From Aptenodytes patagonicus (lineage: Eukaryota; Chordata; Aves; Sphenisciformes; Spheniscidae), in assembly GCF_965638725.1 (NCBI RefSeq), contig NC_134982.1, positions 74,352,155 through 74,416,154 of the forward strand: a stretch of 64,000 nucleotides of DNA, in the 5' to 3' direction. Shown in pieces: positions 51,765-61,758 of the stretch. Below the pieces are notes generated by a model. It worked only from the letters and a program-made list of their open reading frames with translations. It had not been told where the DNA came from and made no database searches. The first letter of the stretch is position 1; each line of letters begins with the position of its first letter. Made by a program: the position numbers and the translations under genes.

Positions 51765-54700
51765 AGCTTTCCAAGTTTCTTTGCATTACGGAGCTAAGAA
51801 ATGCTTTAGTTGTGTGCAGCTCATTTTCACTGGTGCCTGTGAGCTGGTACTTAAGTTGTCATGTTGCTGTGGGGTGGTTATGAAGCACAGTTTCATGATC
51901 ACCCACACTGCCTTCACCTCTACTCCTAGAGACACTGAGTCTCAGCAAGAGATTGGGGAATGGGGAGATACCTCAGCTTCAGCTGGTGCTTCCAGGACTT
52001 TCCAGTACCTATGCATGAGTAGCTCTGGGCTCCTCTCATGGGACAGTCGGACTTTTCCAACATACAGTTGCTGTCACACACAGCCTCCTGTGAGTAACAC
52101 TTCTGCCTTGTACTCTTCAGCCTAGACACCCTTCCCAGACCTTAGGGGCTGGTAAGTTAACTGGACTACTGCTGTGGTACAAGGGCAGGAGGTCTCCAGT
52201 GCTGCAGAGGGTTCTTCTGCAGAGGACGGTTACGCAGAATTCCATAATTCATTCTGGGACTGTCTCATCCGTTTAGTCTTGAGTTTGGATGAGCACCTGT
52301 TTCCCGGTCTTCCAGGACCCAGCTAGCCCACCCCTCCTTCTACACTGCTACTGACTAGTAAGAATAAATCTGCAGGTGATGAATGGAGGAGCCAGTGATG
52401 CAAGTACCTGGCCAGTCATGGCTCTTCAGAGTGCTTAGATGTCCTACATCACATGCAAATGTGCTTAATCTTCCCCTCAGCTGCAGGTGGCATCTGACTG
52501 TGTGTACTTTGCTTTCCTGCAGCCAGCAGCCTGTCATCTGTGCAGGCACTGTTCTTCCTAACAAGCAACAGAACCTACAGCCAGAATGTGCAGATACACA
52601 GGTGCACAGAGGGGAGAAAAGTTAAACAGAAAGATTTTCATTTGTGTGCATTGCATAGACTCCAATGCACAGTGCTGTGTGGCCATGTGCAGTCCATACA
52701 TGTCTCTTCAAGCAGCGCCTTGTTGCAGGGACTCAGCAGTGTCTGAACAGTTACAGGGTGACTTGGCTGAGTCCTGGAAGAAAAAACAGCAAAGAACACT
52801 GGTCAGGTTTTGTCCCGTGATTGCAGATGGCCTTTACATTCTTCACCTATTTCACCGCTTTTTTACTGGTAAAGCATACTCTTGCCTATATTTGACCTCC
52901 TTGCTGTCTCGTTTGGCTTTTGTATTTTCAGTGCAAAGACAGCTTCTCAGGACAGGGGAGCTGTTCAGGAAGACATCTCAGTGTCCAGTGCATTTGCACA
53001 CTAAACTTTGAAGAGTCTTCTGCAAAGGTGAATCAAGGAGAAATTAGAAAAGAGGACAGGCTTTGTCCTCATCGCACACTCTGAATGACTTTGTCACTGT
53101 CCCCCACAAAGATCAATGTCAATACTTGGACTGTTAGTGCCCTTGCTGTTGGCTTTTCATAGTGTGGTTCTGCTGTAAAAGATGTTTCTTTCGATTGTGA
53201 GAGTTGCCTGTTTGAGTCCCAGGGTAATCACAGCCTCCTCAGCCCAGCCCTGACACTTTGGGGGAGCAGAGGGTGTCACAGATGCATTGCTGCACCAGAG
53301 TGGCTGTGTGCAAGAAATCACCTGCCTCCCTGCCACTTGGTTTCTCAGAGACATTAAAAAAATGTATCTTACAGCTGAAGGGAAGAACAACGGATCTCCT
53401 CCTGTGCTGGCTTTCTGAGCTTTTCTCTCCCGATCAAATATTTTTTCCCAATGAAATACCAAAGTTTTGCTTTGGAGGATGAAGTGGCAGAACATTGTAG
53501 CAAGGTGTCTTGTCCTGTGTGAGACTGTGATGTTAATGACCAAATACAACTGGTATGGACAATTAAGGGGTATCTGTCAAAGTCTCTGGGCAGACACTCT
53601 TCTCTTGACCTTGCTTGTCTTTCAAAGAACCAGTGTAAGGTTCGGCTCACCTGGCTGTTGTTAGGTGCCTGGCTTCAGAGTGGAGCAGGAGACAGCATCC
53701 CCTTAGCCCAGGGTTTGCATGGCTTTCAGAGCTGCTGTCATTGCAGGGACTGGATTGTCACTCATGGCACGTGCAAGCATTTTTACTTGGATAGCTATAA
53801 GGACATTCAGCTGGATGCTGAATGATGGAACATGCAAAGACAGACAGACAGATGACTTGTGCGAGTAAGTACTAGAAAAGGATAAACTTACAAATAGTAT
53901 AAGTTGAGTGAACTATTCCATTACACAATTCTGTCTGAAACTGACATGAATTACTTGAAGCTACTGCCATCATACTCTGTTTAAGAAATTTTTACTTGAG
54001 AATTTTAAAAATATATTTGGAGCGAGTTACCTTTCAATGTTCAGCTCTTTAGACTGCTGCTTGGATTACATAATGCAGTTTGAGCTACATTGAAACTAAT
54101 GTTTTGATGCATGAAAATTGGAAAATGTAAAAAGAGCTTCGGCTTTTGTTTGTCCCGCTGAATAAAGACATGTAATTCTGTCTTTGTGCAACTGTGGAGC
54201 AAATAATTGGGCACCTGCCAATACACAAAAGGGAACAAACCCAGTATTGCTATTTTACATTGGCCAGAAACAATCTTGCATTGGTAACAGCTATGCTGCA
54301 TTTTAAATTGATTAAACAGAAGTGGACCTATGCAGAATTAGGAAATGTTTTTGTGATTATGTCTTTTGTAATACCTAAGTAAACTCATGATTTGTCACTG
54401 CACCTTCCTGCACAACTTTTACATGTTCTACTCCTAAAAACTTTATTTTTAAACTTAAGGGTACAAGAGTTTAACTACCTAAATGGTCTGCAGAACTTCT
54501 TCTTCCAAGGAACTAATGCTTATTGCTCCAGAAAACCAAAACATTTCAGAAAATGTGTGCTTTAAACACAAAAGAAATGTCTGTCCTTATAAATAAATGA
54601 AGGGTGCTCTCACTTAAGTAAGTGCTGAACTGTTTTGTTGGACTGGGACTCTAAATGCTAGTTTCTCTGAATTATTTGTTTAAGTTTCATCATGTCACCA

Positions 54701-56293
54701 CAACTGTTCTACTTTCATTTGTTACTGGATACGATGCAATTGGCAACTTAACAACGACAGGCACTTCTGTTAGATTACAGAAAAGATATCAGGTCTTTCC
54801 ACGGTTTGTGATGTCCCAAGGGAACAGGAGTTTTAAATCTGTTTGGTCAAGTGACTAATTAGGCTAATTGATTTTAAAAAAAAAAACAAACAGAAGCTTT
54901 CAGTCAGGAGAAAGACATGTGTGGAACAGAGCAAGTTCAAAATTACAGCTTATGTGTCACAGAAGGGAGTGGGTATTGATCCCATGCCAGATGTACTGAA
55001 TAGGCAGGCACGTATCTTTGTCTCAACTAGAACATCAGACAGAAGATTGTGGAAGTAAGTGTACAATTTTACCAAAAGCTGTAACTAGTCCTCAGGCAGT
55101 AGCCAGAAATGAAGGCTTTGAAAACCCATGGGAAAATAATTCCAATTCCTTAGACTGGTAAGGTTGATACAGGATTCTTTAACTATATTCACTTATAAAT
55201 GATTTTTCTCTAAGGAGCTTGCCTTCCCATTTTTTCAAATGTTGTACAGAAAAGTAAAGTATAGCTTCTACTCTCCATTTGAATAGAGCCACAACATAAT
55301 CAATTTTAATGAATAAGATACTTGGCTAGCAAAAGGTACATTAATCTTAAGAATTTATGTTTGTGCAAAAATTTATAAATTGCATTTACCGTATGCCCAT
55401 TAAATAGTTTGTCTTTTGTTAGAAATAATTCCAAAGATTTGCCAGAATATTAAAACGGTGTGTCATTCTGGTAAGGCTTCTGCACAGCGCATTCAAGGAC
55501 TTTCATCGTTCTACAGGATAAAGTACAATTCATCAAAACTTGAACTTCTAAACCAATATATATTTATTCAGTTAATTTGAGAGGGGAAATGCAATTTACA
55601 TTTCTATTAATCAGTTAATCTGCCTTCTAAATAAAATGATGAAAAAATGTAGTGTGCAACTGGGTTGTTTTTTTTTTTTTAATTCAGACATTAGGTTTAA
55701 ATCTGTGAATGGAATAATAAACCACTGTGCTGCTTCTGAAACAGGTTAACATACAGTGCTCATAAAACTGTGAAGAACACAACCATCTCTCTTGTCACTC
55801 TCAGAATTACTTATTTGACAGGGAGGAGATGTACCTGATGAAAACAGTTTTATTTCAGTAGATTTCTGATTGCAAATCTATACTCATGATTCTATTTCCA
55901 ATTAAGGGCCTAATCACCAGTGACAATCCGTGAGAATATTTCTGTCTGATACCTGGAGTTTAGGACCTGATGCAACTCAGAAAACTGAATCCTTGCACAT
56001 AAAATACCTAAACTTTCTTTAACGAGTGAGGAACTGAGGAACGGCAGAACAAAAGAGTGCAGAAGGATTCCCCTAAGCACAAGCCCCTGTCAGCAGTCAG
56101 TTTTTCAGAGAGTAAGTGCCTTCCAGTGATCCTCCTGGCAATTGCTTAGCAGCCAATGGGAAAATACCTGAACTGTCTTTGTTGTAAGTAGTACAGGTGA
56201 AGGCTTACCTTGCATTTATCAACATAGTTAATAAATTTAACCTGTTCTCATTCAGCATTAAGACAGCTCAAATGCTGCTGGCTTTGATTGAGA

Positions 56294-57883
56294 TTATAGA
56301 AACATAGAATCATTTAGGTTGGAAAAGACCTCTAAGATCATTGAGTCCAACCGTAAACCTAACACTACCAAGTCCACCACTAAACCATGTCCCTAAGAGC
56401 CACATCTACTCGTCTTTTAAATACCTCCAGGGATAGGGACTCAACCACTGCCCTGGGCAGCCTCTTCCAATGTTTCACCACTCTTTCAGTAAAGAAATTT
56501 TTCCTCACATCCAATCTAAACCTCCCCTGGCACAACTTGAGGCCATTTCCTCTCGTCCTATCGCTTGTTACTTGGGAGAAGAGACCAACACCCACCTCGC
56601 TACAACCTCCTTTCAGGGAGTTGTAGAGAGCGATGAGGTCTCCCCTCAGCCTCCTTTTCTCCAGGCTAAACAACCCCAGTTCCCTCAGCCGCTCCTCATA
56701 AGACTTGTTCTCCAGACCCTTCACCAGCTCTGTTGCCCTTCTCTGGACACGCTCCAGCACCTCAACGTCCTTCTTGTAGTGAGGGGCCCAAAACTGAACA
56801 CAGTATTTGAGGTGCGGCCTCACCAGTGCCGAGTACAGGGGCACGATCACTTCCCTACTCCTGCTGGCCACACTATTGCTGATACAGGCCAGGATGCCAT
56901 TGGCCTTCTTGGCCACCTGGGCACACTGCTGGCTCATGTTCAGCTGGCTGTCAACCAACACCCCCAGGTCCTTTTCCGCCAGGCAGCTTTCCAGCCACTC
57001 TTCCCCAAGCCTGTAGCGCTGCATGGGGTTGTTGTGGCCAAAGTGCAGGACCTGGCACTTGGCCTTGTTGAACTTCATACAATTGGCCTCGGCCCATTGA
57101 TCCAACCTGTCCAAATCCCTCTGTAGATCTTTCCTACCCTCGAGCAGACCAACACTCCCACCCAACTTGGTGTCGTCTGCAAACTGACTGAGGGTGCACT
57201 CGATCCCCTCATCCAGATCATTGATAAAGATATTAAACAGAACTGGCCCCAATACTGAGCCCTGGGGAACACCACTTGTGTTAAATCCCCAACTGGTTTT
57301 AACTCCATGCACCACAATCCTTTGGGCCCAACCACCCAGTAAGCTTTTTACGCAGCGAAGAGTACACCTGTCCAAGCCATGAGCAGCCAGTTTCTCCAGG
57401 AGAATGCTGTGGGAGACGGTGTCAAAGGCCTTACTGAAGTCCAGGTAGACCACATCCACAGCCTTTCCCTCATCCACTAGGAGGGTCATCTTGTCATAGA
57501 AGGAGATCAGGTTAGTCAAGCAGGACCTGCCTTTTATAAACCCATGCTGACCGGGCCTGATCACCTGGTTCTCCTATATGTGCCACATGATGGCACTCAA
57601 GATGATCTGCTCCATAACTTTCCCTGGCACTGAACTCAGGCTGACAGGCCTGTGGTTTCCCATATCCTCCTTCTGGCCCTTCTTGTAGATGGGCGTCACA
57701 TTTGCTAGCTTCCAGTCAACTGGGATCTCCCCGGTTAGCCAGGACTGCTGACAAATTATTGAAAGTGGCTTGGTGAACACTTCTGCCAGCTCCCTCAGTA
57801 CCACTGGGTGGATCCCATCCAGTCCTATAGATTTGTGTGTGTCTAAGTGGTGTAGCAGGTGACTAACCATTTCCCCTTGGATT
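56294..57883 (-). mobile_element. CR1 LINE copy B, 3' portion (minus strand)
   Basis: This is the 3' two-thirds of a minus-strand CR1 of the same subfamily as copy 1. Its 3' tail is a short degenerate repeat (plus view ATAGAAACATAGAATCATTT) followed by the 3' UTR and the RT frame. The coding sequence stops abruptly at about 57883, where the tail of another CR1 (copy A) begins. Its missing upstream part resumes at about 61186, on the far side of copy A, at the matching protein position. A tentative, diverged flank similarity (CTTTGATTGA on the left, CTTTAATGAA on the right near 61766) could be a target duplication but is not convincing. Confidence 0.92.
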
Positions 57884-57888
57884 ATCAT
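56380..57888 (-). pseudogene. CR1 copy B reverse transcriptase with one in-frame stop
   Basis: The RT and C-terminal region of CR1 ORF2 is open in one frame except for a single TAG at 57574-57576. Upstream of the stop, 104 codons cover the RT start, including KSIGLDGIHPVVLREL and [12 protein letters not shown]. Downstream, 394 codons start at a GTG at 57562-57564 and include [19 protein letters not shown], motif [11 protein letters not shown] with its catalytic Asp present, [14 protein letters not shown], and FADD (residues 128-131 of the downstream piece). The last codons upstream of the frame reach the junction with copy A. It is close in sequence to the RT of copy 1, whose motif A is mutated. 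Non-functional here because of the stop and the insertion. Confidence 0.92.
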
Positions 57889-58076
57889 AGGATCATAGAA
57901 TGGTTTGGGTTGGAAGGGACCTTAAAGATCATCTAGTTCCAACCCCCTTGCCAGGAGCAGGGACACCTTCCACTAGATCAGGTTGCGCAAAGCCTCACCC
58001 AGCCTGGCCTTGAACACTTCCACGGAGGGGGCATCCACAGCTTCTCTGGGCAACCTGTTCCAGTGTCTCACCACCC

Positions 58077-59235
58077 TCACAGTAAAGAATTTCTTCCAAA
58101 TATGTAATATAAATCTACTCTCAGTTTAAAACTGTCACCCCTCATACTGTCACTATACTCCCTGATAAAGAGTCCTTCCCCATCTTTTCTGTAGGCCCCC
58201 TTTAAGCACTGGAAGGCTCCTATAAGGTCTCCCCAGAGCCTTCTCTTCTCTAGGTGAAACAACCCCAACACTCTCAGACTGTCCTCATACGGGAGGTGCT
58301 CCCACCCCCTGATCATCTTCATGGCCCTCCTCTGGACCCACTCAAGCAGGTCCACGTTTTTCTTATGCTGGAGCCCCCAGAGCTGAACATAGTACTCCAG
58401 GTGGGGTCTCATGGGAGCTGAGTAGAGGGGGAGAATCACCTCCCTCGACCTGCTGGCCACGCTTCTTTGGATGCAGCCCAGGAGATGGTTGGCTTTCTGG
58501 GCTGCGAGCGCACATTGCCAGCTCACATTTAGTTTTTCATCCACCAATAGCCCCAAGTCCTTCTCTGGAGGGCTGCTCTCAATCCACTCATCACCCAGCT
58601 GGTATCCATGTTTGGGATTGCCCCGACCCAGGTGCAGGACATTACACTTGGTCTTGTTGAACTTCATGAGGTTCACAAAGGCCCACCTCTCTAGCCTGTC
58701 AAGGTCCCTCTGGATGATACCCCTTCCCTCTAGAGTATCAACCACACTACTCAGCTTGGTGTCATCCGCAAACTTGCTGAGGGTGCACTCAATCCCACTG
58801 CCCATGTCCCCAACAAAGATGTTAAATAATACTGGTCCCAGTACAGACCCCTGAGGGACACCACCGGTCACTGGTCTCCACCTGGATACTGAGCCATTGA
58901 TCACAACTCTTTGTGCGACCATCCAGCCAATTCCTTATCCACTAAGTGGTCCACTTGTCAAATCCACGTCTCTCCATTTTAGAGACAATGATGTTGCGCG
59001 GGACAGCATCAAATGCATTGAACAAGTCCAGGTAGATGACGTCAGTTGCTCTTCCTTTATCCACCAATGCTGTAACCCCATTGTTGAAAGCCATCAAACT
59101 TATCAGGCACAATTTGTCCTTAGTGAAGCCACGTTGGCTGTCACCAGTCACCTCTTTGTTTTCCATGTGCCTTAGCATAGTTTCCAGGAGGATCTGCTCC
59201 ATGATCTTGCCAGGCACAGAGGTGAGACTGACCAA
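58077..59235 (-). pseudogene. CR1 copy A reverse transcriptase core, frame broken
   Basis: Two adjoining open pieces cover the RT core. The upstream piece (58942-59235) has [20 protein letters not shown], a GFTKDK block and motif [15 protein letters not shown] with the catalytic Asp present. The downstream piece (58077-58922, 281 codons) has [17 protein letters not shown] (residues 20-36), FADD (51-54), [10 protein letters not shown] and a [10 protein letters not shown] stretch. The pieces are separated by a stop and a frame change between 58922 and 58942. The next upstream CR1 codons lie beyond the inserted LTR, resuming with DWKRGNITPTFKKGKKEDL near 59837-59900. Non-functional. Confidence 0.9.
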
Positions 59236-59506
59236 CCTGTAGTTCCCCAGGTGTCCTGGTTTCAGCAGGGATAGAGTTAATTTCCTTCCTAGTAGCTGGT
59301 ACAGTGCTGTGGTTTGGATTTAGGGTGAGAACAATGTTGGTAACACACCGATGTTTTAGTTGTTGCTAGGTAGTGTTTACACTAGTCAAGGACTTTTCAG
59401 CTTCCCATGCTCTACCGACTGAGAAGGCTGGAGGTGCACAAGAAGCTGGGAGGGGCACAGCCAGGACAGCTGACCCCAACTGGCCAAAGGGATATTCCAT
59501 ACTATG

Positions 59507-59529
59507 TGACGTCACACTCAGTATATAAA
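59507..59529 (+). promoter_or_regulatory. LTR core promoter: CRE octamer plus TATA box
   Basis: A perfect TGACGTCA (59507-59514) is followed after 7 nt by TATATAAA (59522-59529). The arrangement is identical in spacing to that in the LTR at 28 kb. A CCAAAGGGATATTCCATAC block lies just upstream in both. It would drive plus-strand transcription through the flanking CR1, antisense to it. Confidence 0.7.
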
Positions 59530-59710
59530 GCTGGGGGAAGATGAAGGAAGGGGGGGACGTTCGGAGTGATGGTGTTTGTCTTCCCAAGTAACTGTTATTC
59601 ATGATGAAGCCCTGCTTTCCTGGAGATGGCTGAACACCTGCCTGCCCATGGGGAGCAGTGAATGAATTCCTTGTTTTGCTTTGCTTGCATGCGTGGCTTT
59701 TGCTTTACCT

Positions 59711-59716
59711 ATTAAA
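59711..59716 (+). promoter_or_regulatory. LTR polyadenylation-type signal ATTAAA
   Basis: ATTAAA lies about 180 nt downstream of the TATA box and just upstream of the conserved CTCAACCCAGGAGTTTTCTC block. It is the positional equivalent of the hexamer at 28829 in the other LTR. Confidence 0.5.
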
Positions 59717-60206
59717 CTCAACCCAGGAGTTTTCTCACTTTTACCCTTCTGATTCTCTCCCCCATCCCACCGGGGGGGAGTAAGCGAGCAGCTGTGTGGT
59801 GCTTAGTTGCCGGCTGAGGTTAAACCACAACACCAGGTCTTCCTTTTTTCCCTTTTTAAAAGTGGGGGTTATGTTTCCCCTTTTCCAGTCACTGGGAATG
59901 TGGCAGTCCAGTCTGCCATGACTTTTCAAATGTGATGGATAGTGACTTAGCAACTTCATCTGCCAGTTCCTTCAGGACCCTCGGATGCATCTCATCAGGT
60001 CCCATGGACTTGTGCATATTCAGGTTCCCTAGACGGTTTGAACCAGATCTTCTCCTATGTTGGGCAGTACTTCATTCTCCCAGTCCCTGCCTTTGGATTC
60101 TGTGAGGTGGGCGACGTGGCTAGAGCCCTTGCCGGTGAAGACTGAGGCACAAAAGTTGTTGAATACCTCAGCCTTCTTCATGCTGGTTGTAGCCAGGTCT
60201 CCCGTT

Positions 60207-60692
60207 TCACTCATCGGTGGGGGATACAGTTTCTTTCATCTTCCTTTGTTGTTCTATGTACCTGAAGAAACCCTTGTTATTTTTCACATCCCTAGCCAAG
60301 TTCAGCTCCAGCTGTGCCTTGGCTTTCCTGATCCCCTCCCTGCACTCTCGGGCCATATCCCTGTAATCTCCCCAGGTTGTATATCCCTGTCTCCACTGCC
60401 TATGCATTTTGTTTTTGTGTTTTAGTTTGGCTAAGAGGTCATGACTTAGCCAAGCTGGCCTCCTGCCTCCCCTGCCCGACTTCCTGCACATTGGGACTGA
60501 GAGCTCTTGTGCCTTAAGAAAAATGTCTTTAAACATCTCCCAGCTCTCATCTGCTCCTCTGCCTCTGAGGGCAGTTTCCCAATGGATCCCATGCACTAGC
60601 ACCCTAAACAGCCAAAAGTTTGCCTTTCTGAGGTTTGGGGTCCTGACTCTACTTTTTATCTGTCCTGTAGCCCTCAAGATTGAGAATTCCAC
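60207..60692 (-). pseudogene. CR1 copy A linker between endonuclease and RT
   Basis: An open frame of 161 codons covers the ORF2 region between endonuclease and RT. It begins in the last endonuclease strand (EFSILRATGQ, directly after a SDHALV motif just upstream) and continues with RKANFWLFRVLV (18-30 region), ELSVPMCRKSGRGGRRPAWL and a basic, helix-rich part with LKHKNKMHRQWRQGY. It ends [19 protein letters not shown] before a stop. The first half is homologous to the copy B piece at 61463-61750, which proves that two different CR1 copies lie side by side. The frame continues after the break as [19 protein letters not shown] near 60029-60214. Confidence 0.85.
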
Positions 60693-61185
60693 CAGGGCAT
60701 GATCACTGCAGCTCAGGCTACCTCCAGTCTTACCTCTCCAATAAGTTCGTCCACATTAGTGAGCAACAGGTCCAGCAGTGCCTCTCCTCTGGTTGGGCTC
60801 CATCATCTGTACTAGGAAGTTGTCCTCAATGCACGCCATTAGTTTCCTGGACAGCTTGCAGTTCACTGTTCCACTTTTCCAGCAGATCTCTGGGTGGCTG
60901 AAATCCCCTCTCAGGATCAGGCCCTGCGAGCATGATGTTTCCTGCAGTTGAAGAAATAACTCTTCATCAACCTCCTCTTCTTGATCGGGTGGCTTGTAGT
61001 AAACACCAACTACAAAGTTTCTTTTGTTGGCTTGGTCTCTTAATTTTCACCCATAAGCTCTCAACCTGTGCATTGCTGTTCTTCAAAGATAGCTCTGTGC
61101 AATCAATCCCATTTTTTGACATAGAGGGCAGCTCCCCCACCTCTCCTTCCTTGCCTGTCCCTTCTGAATAGTTTCTAGCCATCAA
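60693..61185 (-). pseudogene. CR1 copy A endonuclease domain remnant
   Basis: The C-terminal part of an APE-type endonuclease domain is readable on the minus strand across frame breaks. Landmarks are GIDCTELSL and ESLWVKIK near 61040-61110, a GDFSHPEICW motif near 60890-60920 (the usual form has GDFN), and SDHALVEFSIL near 60680-60705, which contains the catalytic SDH motif of this nuclease family. The N-terminal part with the first metal-binding residues is missing because the element is truncated at about 61185. Non-functional. Confidence 0.75.
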
Positions 61186-61758
61186 TCACAGCATGGGGGC
61201 TTCATTCTGCTCCCCGTCTCTGTCTTCCAGCTCAGCGGGCAGGGTACCCCAAGAACAATTGGTCTTACTGTTGAAGATTGAGGCAAAGAAGGCATTAAGT
61301 ACCTCAACCTTTTCCTTATCCTTTCTCACTCTGTTTCCCCCTGCATCCAATAAAGGATGGAGATTCTCCTTAGCCCTCCTTTTGTTAATATATTTATAGA
61401 AACATTTTTTATTGTCTTTTACGGCAGTAGCCAGATTAAGTTCTATTTGGGCTTTGGCCCTTCTAATTTACTCCCTGCATAGCCCCACATCTTTTTAGTC
61501 CTCCTGAGCTGCCTGCACCTCCTACTTTTTTTTCCTGAGTTCCAGCCAAAGCTCTCTGTTCAGCTAGGCAGGTTCTTCCCCGCCAGCTCATCTTTCGGCG
61601 CATGGGGACGGTCTGCTCCTGTGTTTTTGAGATTTCCTTCTTGAAGAATGTCCAGCCTTCCTGGACTCCTTTGCCCTTCAGGACTTCCTCCCAAGAGACT
61701 CTGTCAACCAGGCCTCTAAACAGGCCAAAGTCTGCCCTCCAGAAGTCCACAGAACTTT
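61186..61758 (-). mobile_element. CR1 LINE copy B, 5' portion (minus strand)
   Basis: This is the upstream part of copy B, separated from its 3' portion at 56294-57883 by copy A. On the minus strand it encodes the endonuclease-RT linker and the [16 protein letters not shown] block, and ends at about 61186 after a GEQNEAP coding sequence. The codons at 57877-57885 (IIQ, then GEMVSHLL) continue this protein at the position expected from CR1 order, with only about one codon uncertain. The 5' truncation point is near 61758. I infer that one element was split by a later insertion. Confidence 0.85.
61463..61750 (-). pseudogene. CR1 copy B linker fragment
   Basis: A 95-codon open piece starts DFWRADFGLFRGLVDRVSW and continues with QEQTVPMRRKMSWRGR. 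It corresponds to KANFWLFRVLVHGIHW and QELSVPMCRKSGRGGRR in copy A. It then loses the frame, and the next recognisable block ([11 protein letters not shown]) is read near 61260-61300. The upstream endonuclease region is absent because of 5' truncation. Confidence 0.82.

Larger units (their letters stand above)
37641..56293. other. Long non-coding interval, no gene seen
   Basis: About 18.6 kb without a supportable gene. Open frames reach 144 codons (47263-47697, minus), 141 codons (52586-53011, plus) and 130 codons (53157-53549, minus), but none shows a recognisable domain, and overlapping frames of similar length run on the opposite strand. Slightly GC- and CpG-richer patches lie near 42280-42690, 47100-47830 and 51480-53700. 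An old repeat tail (43121) and a C17 run (51748) are listed separately. A T-run is at about 43472-43487 and A16 is at 40344. Confidence 0.55.
59252..59832 (+). mobile_element. Solo ERV LTR inserted in CR1 copy A, plus strand
   Basis: The 581-bp element starts TGTCCTGGTTTCAGCAGGG and ends AAACCACAACA, with a perfect 5-bp duplication CCAGG at 59247-59251 and 59833-59837. The first roughly 280 bp and the last roughly 125 bp match the outer LTR at 28 kb, but the middle (about 59535-59710) is unrelated to it, so this is another subtype or a recombinant form. It carries CRE (59507-59514), TATATAAA (59522-59529) and ATTAAA (59711-59716). It interrupts the RT reading frame of copy A on the opposite strand. 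No viral coding region is present. Confidence 0.95.
57884..61185 (-). mobile_element. CR1 LINE copy A inserted in copy B, minus strand
   Basis: A second minus-strand CR1 of another subfamily. Its 3' tail (plus view ATCATAGGATCATAGAATGG) abuts copy B at about 57884. It continues through a 3' UTR with GTTTGGGTTGGAAGGGACCT, RT, the linker, and part of the endonuclease domain, to a 5' truncation near 61185. A solo LTR at 59252-59832 splits it, and the remaining CR1 sequence is about 2.7 kb. The reading order on the minus strand is endonuclease remnant, linker (60207-60692), RT N-terminal part (about 59838-60214), LTR, then RT core and C-terminus (58077-59235). Frame breaks show that it is inactive. 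No clear target duplication could be established. Confidence 0.9.
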
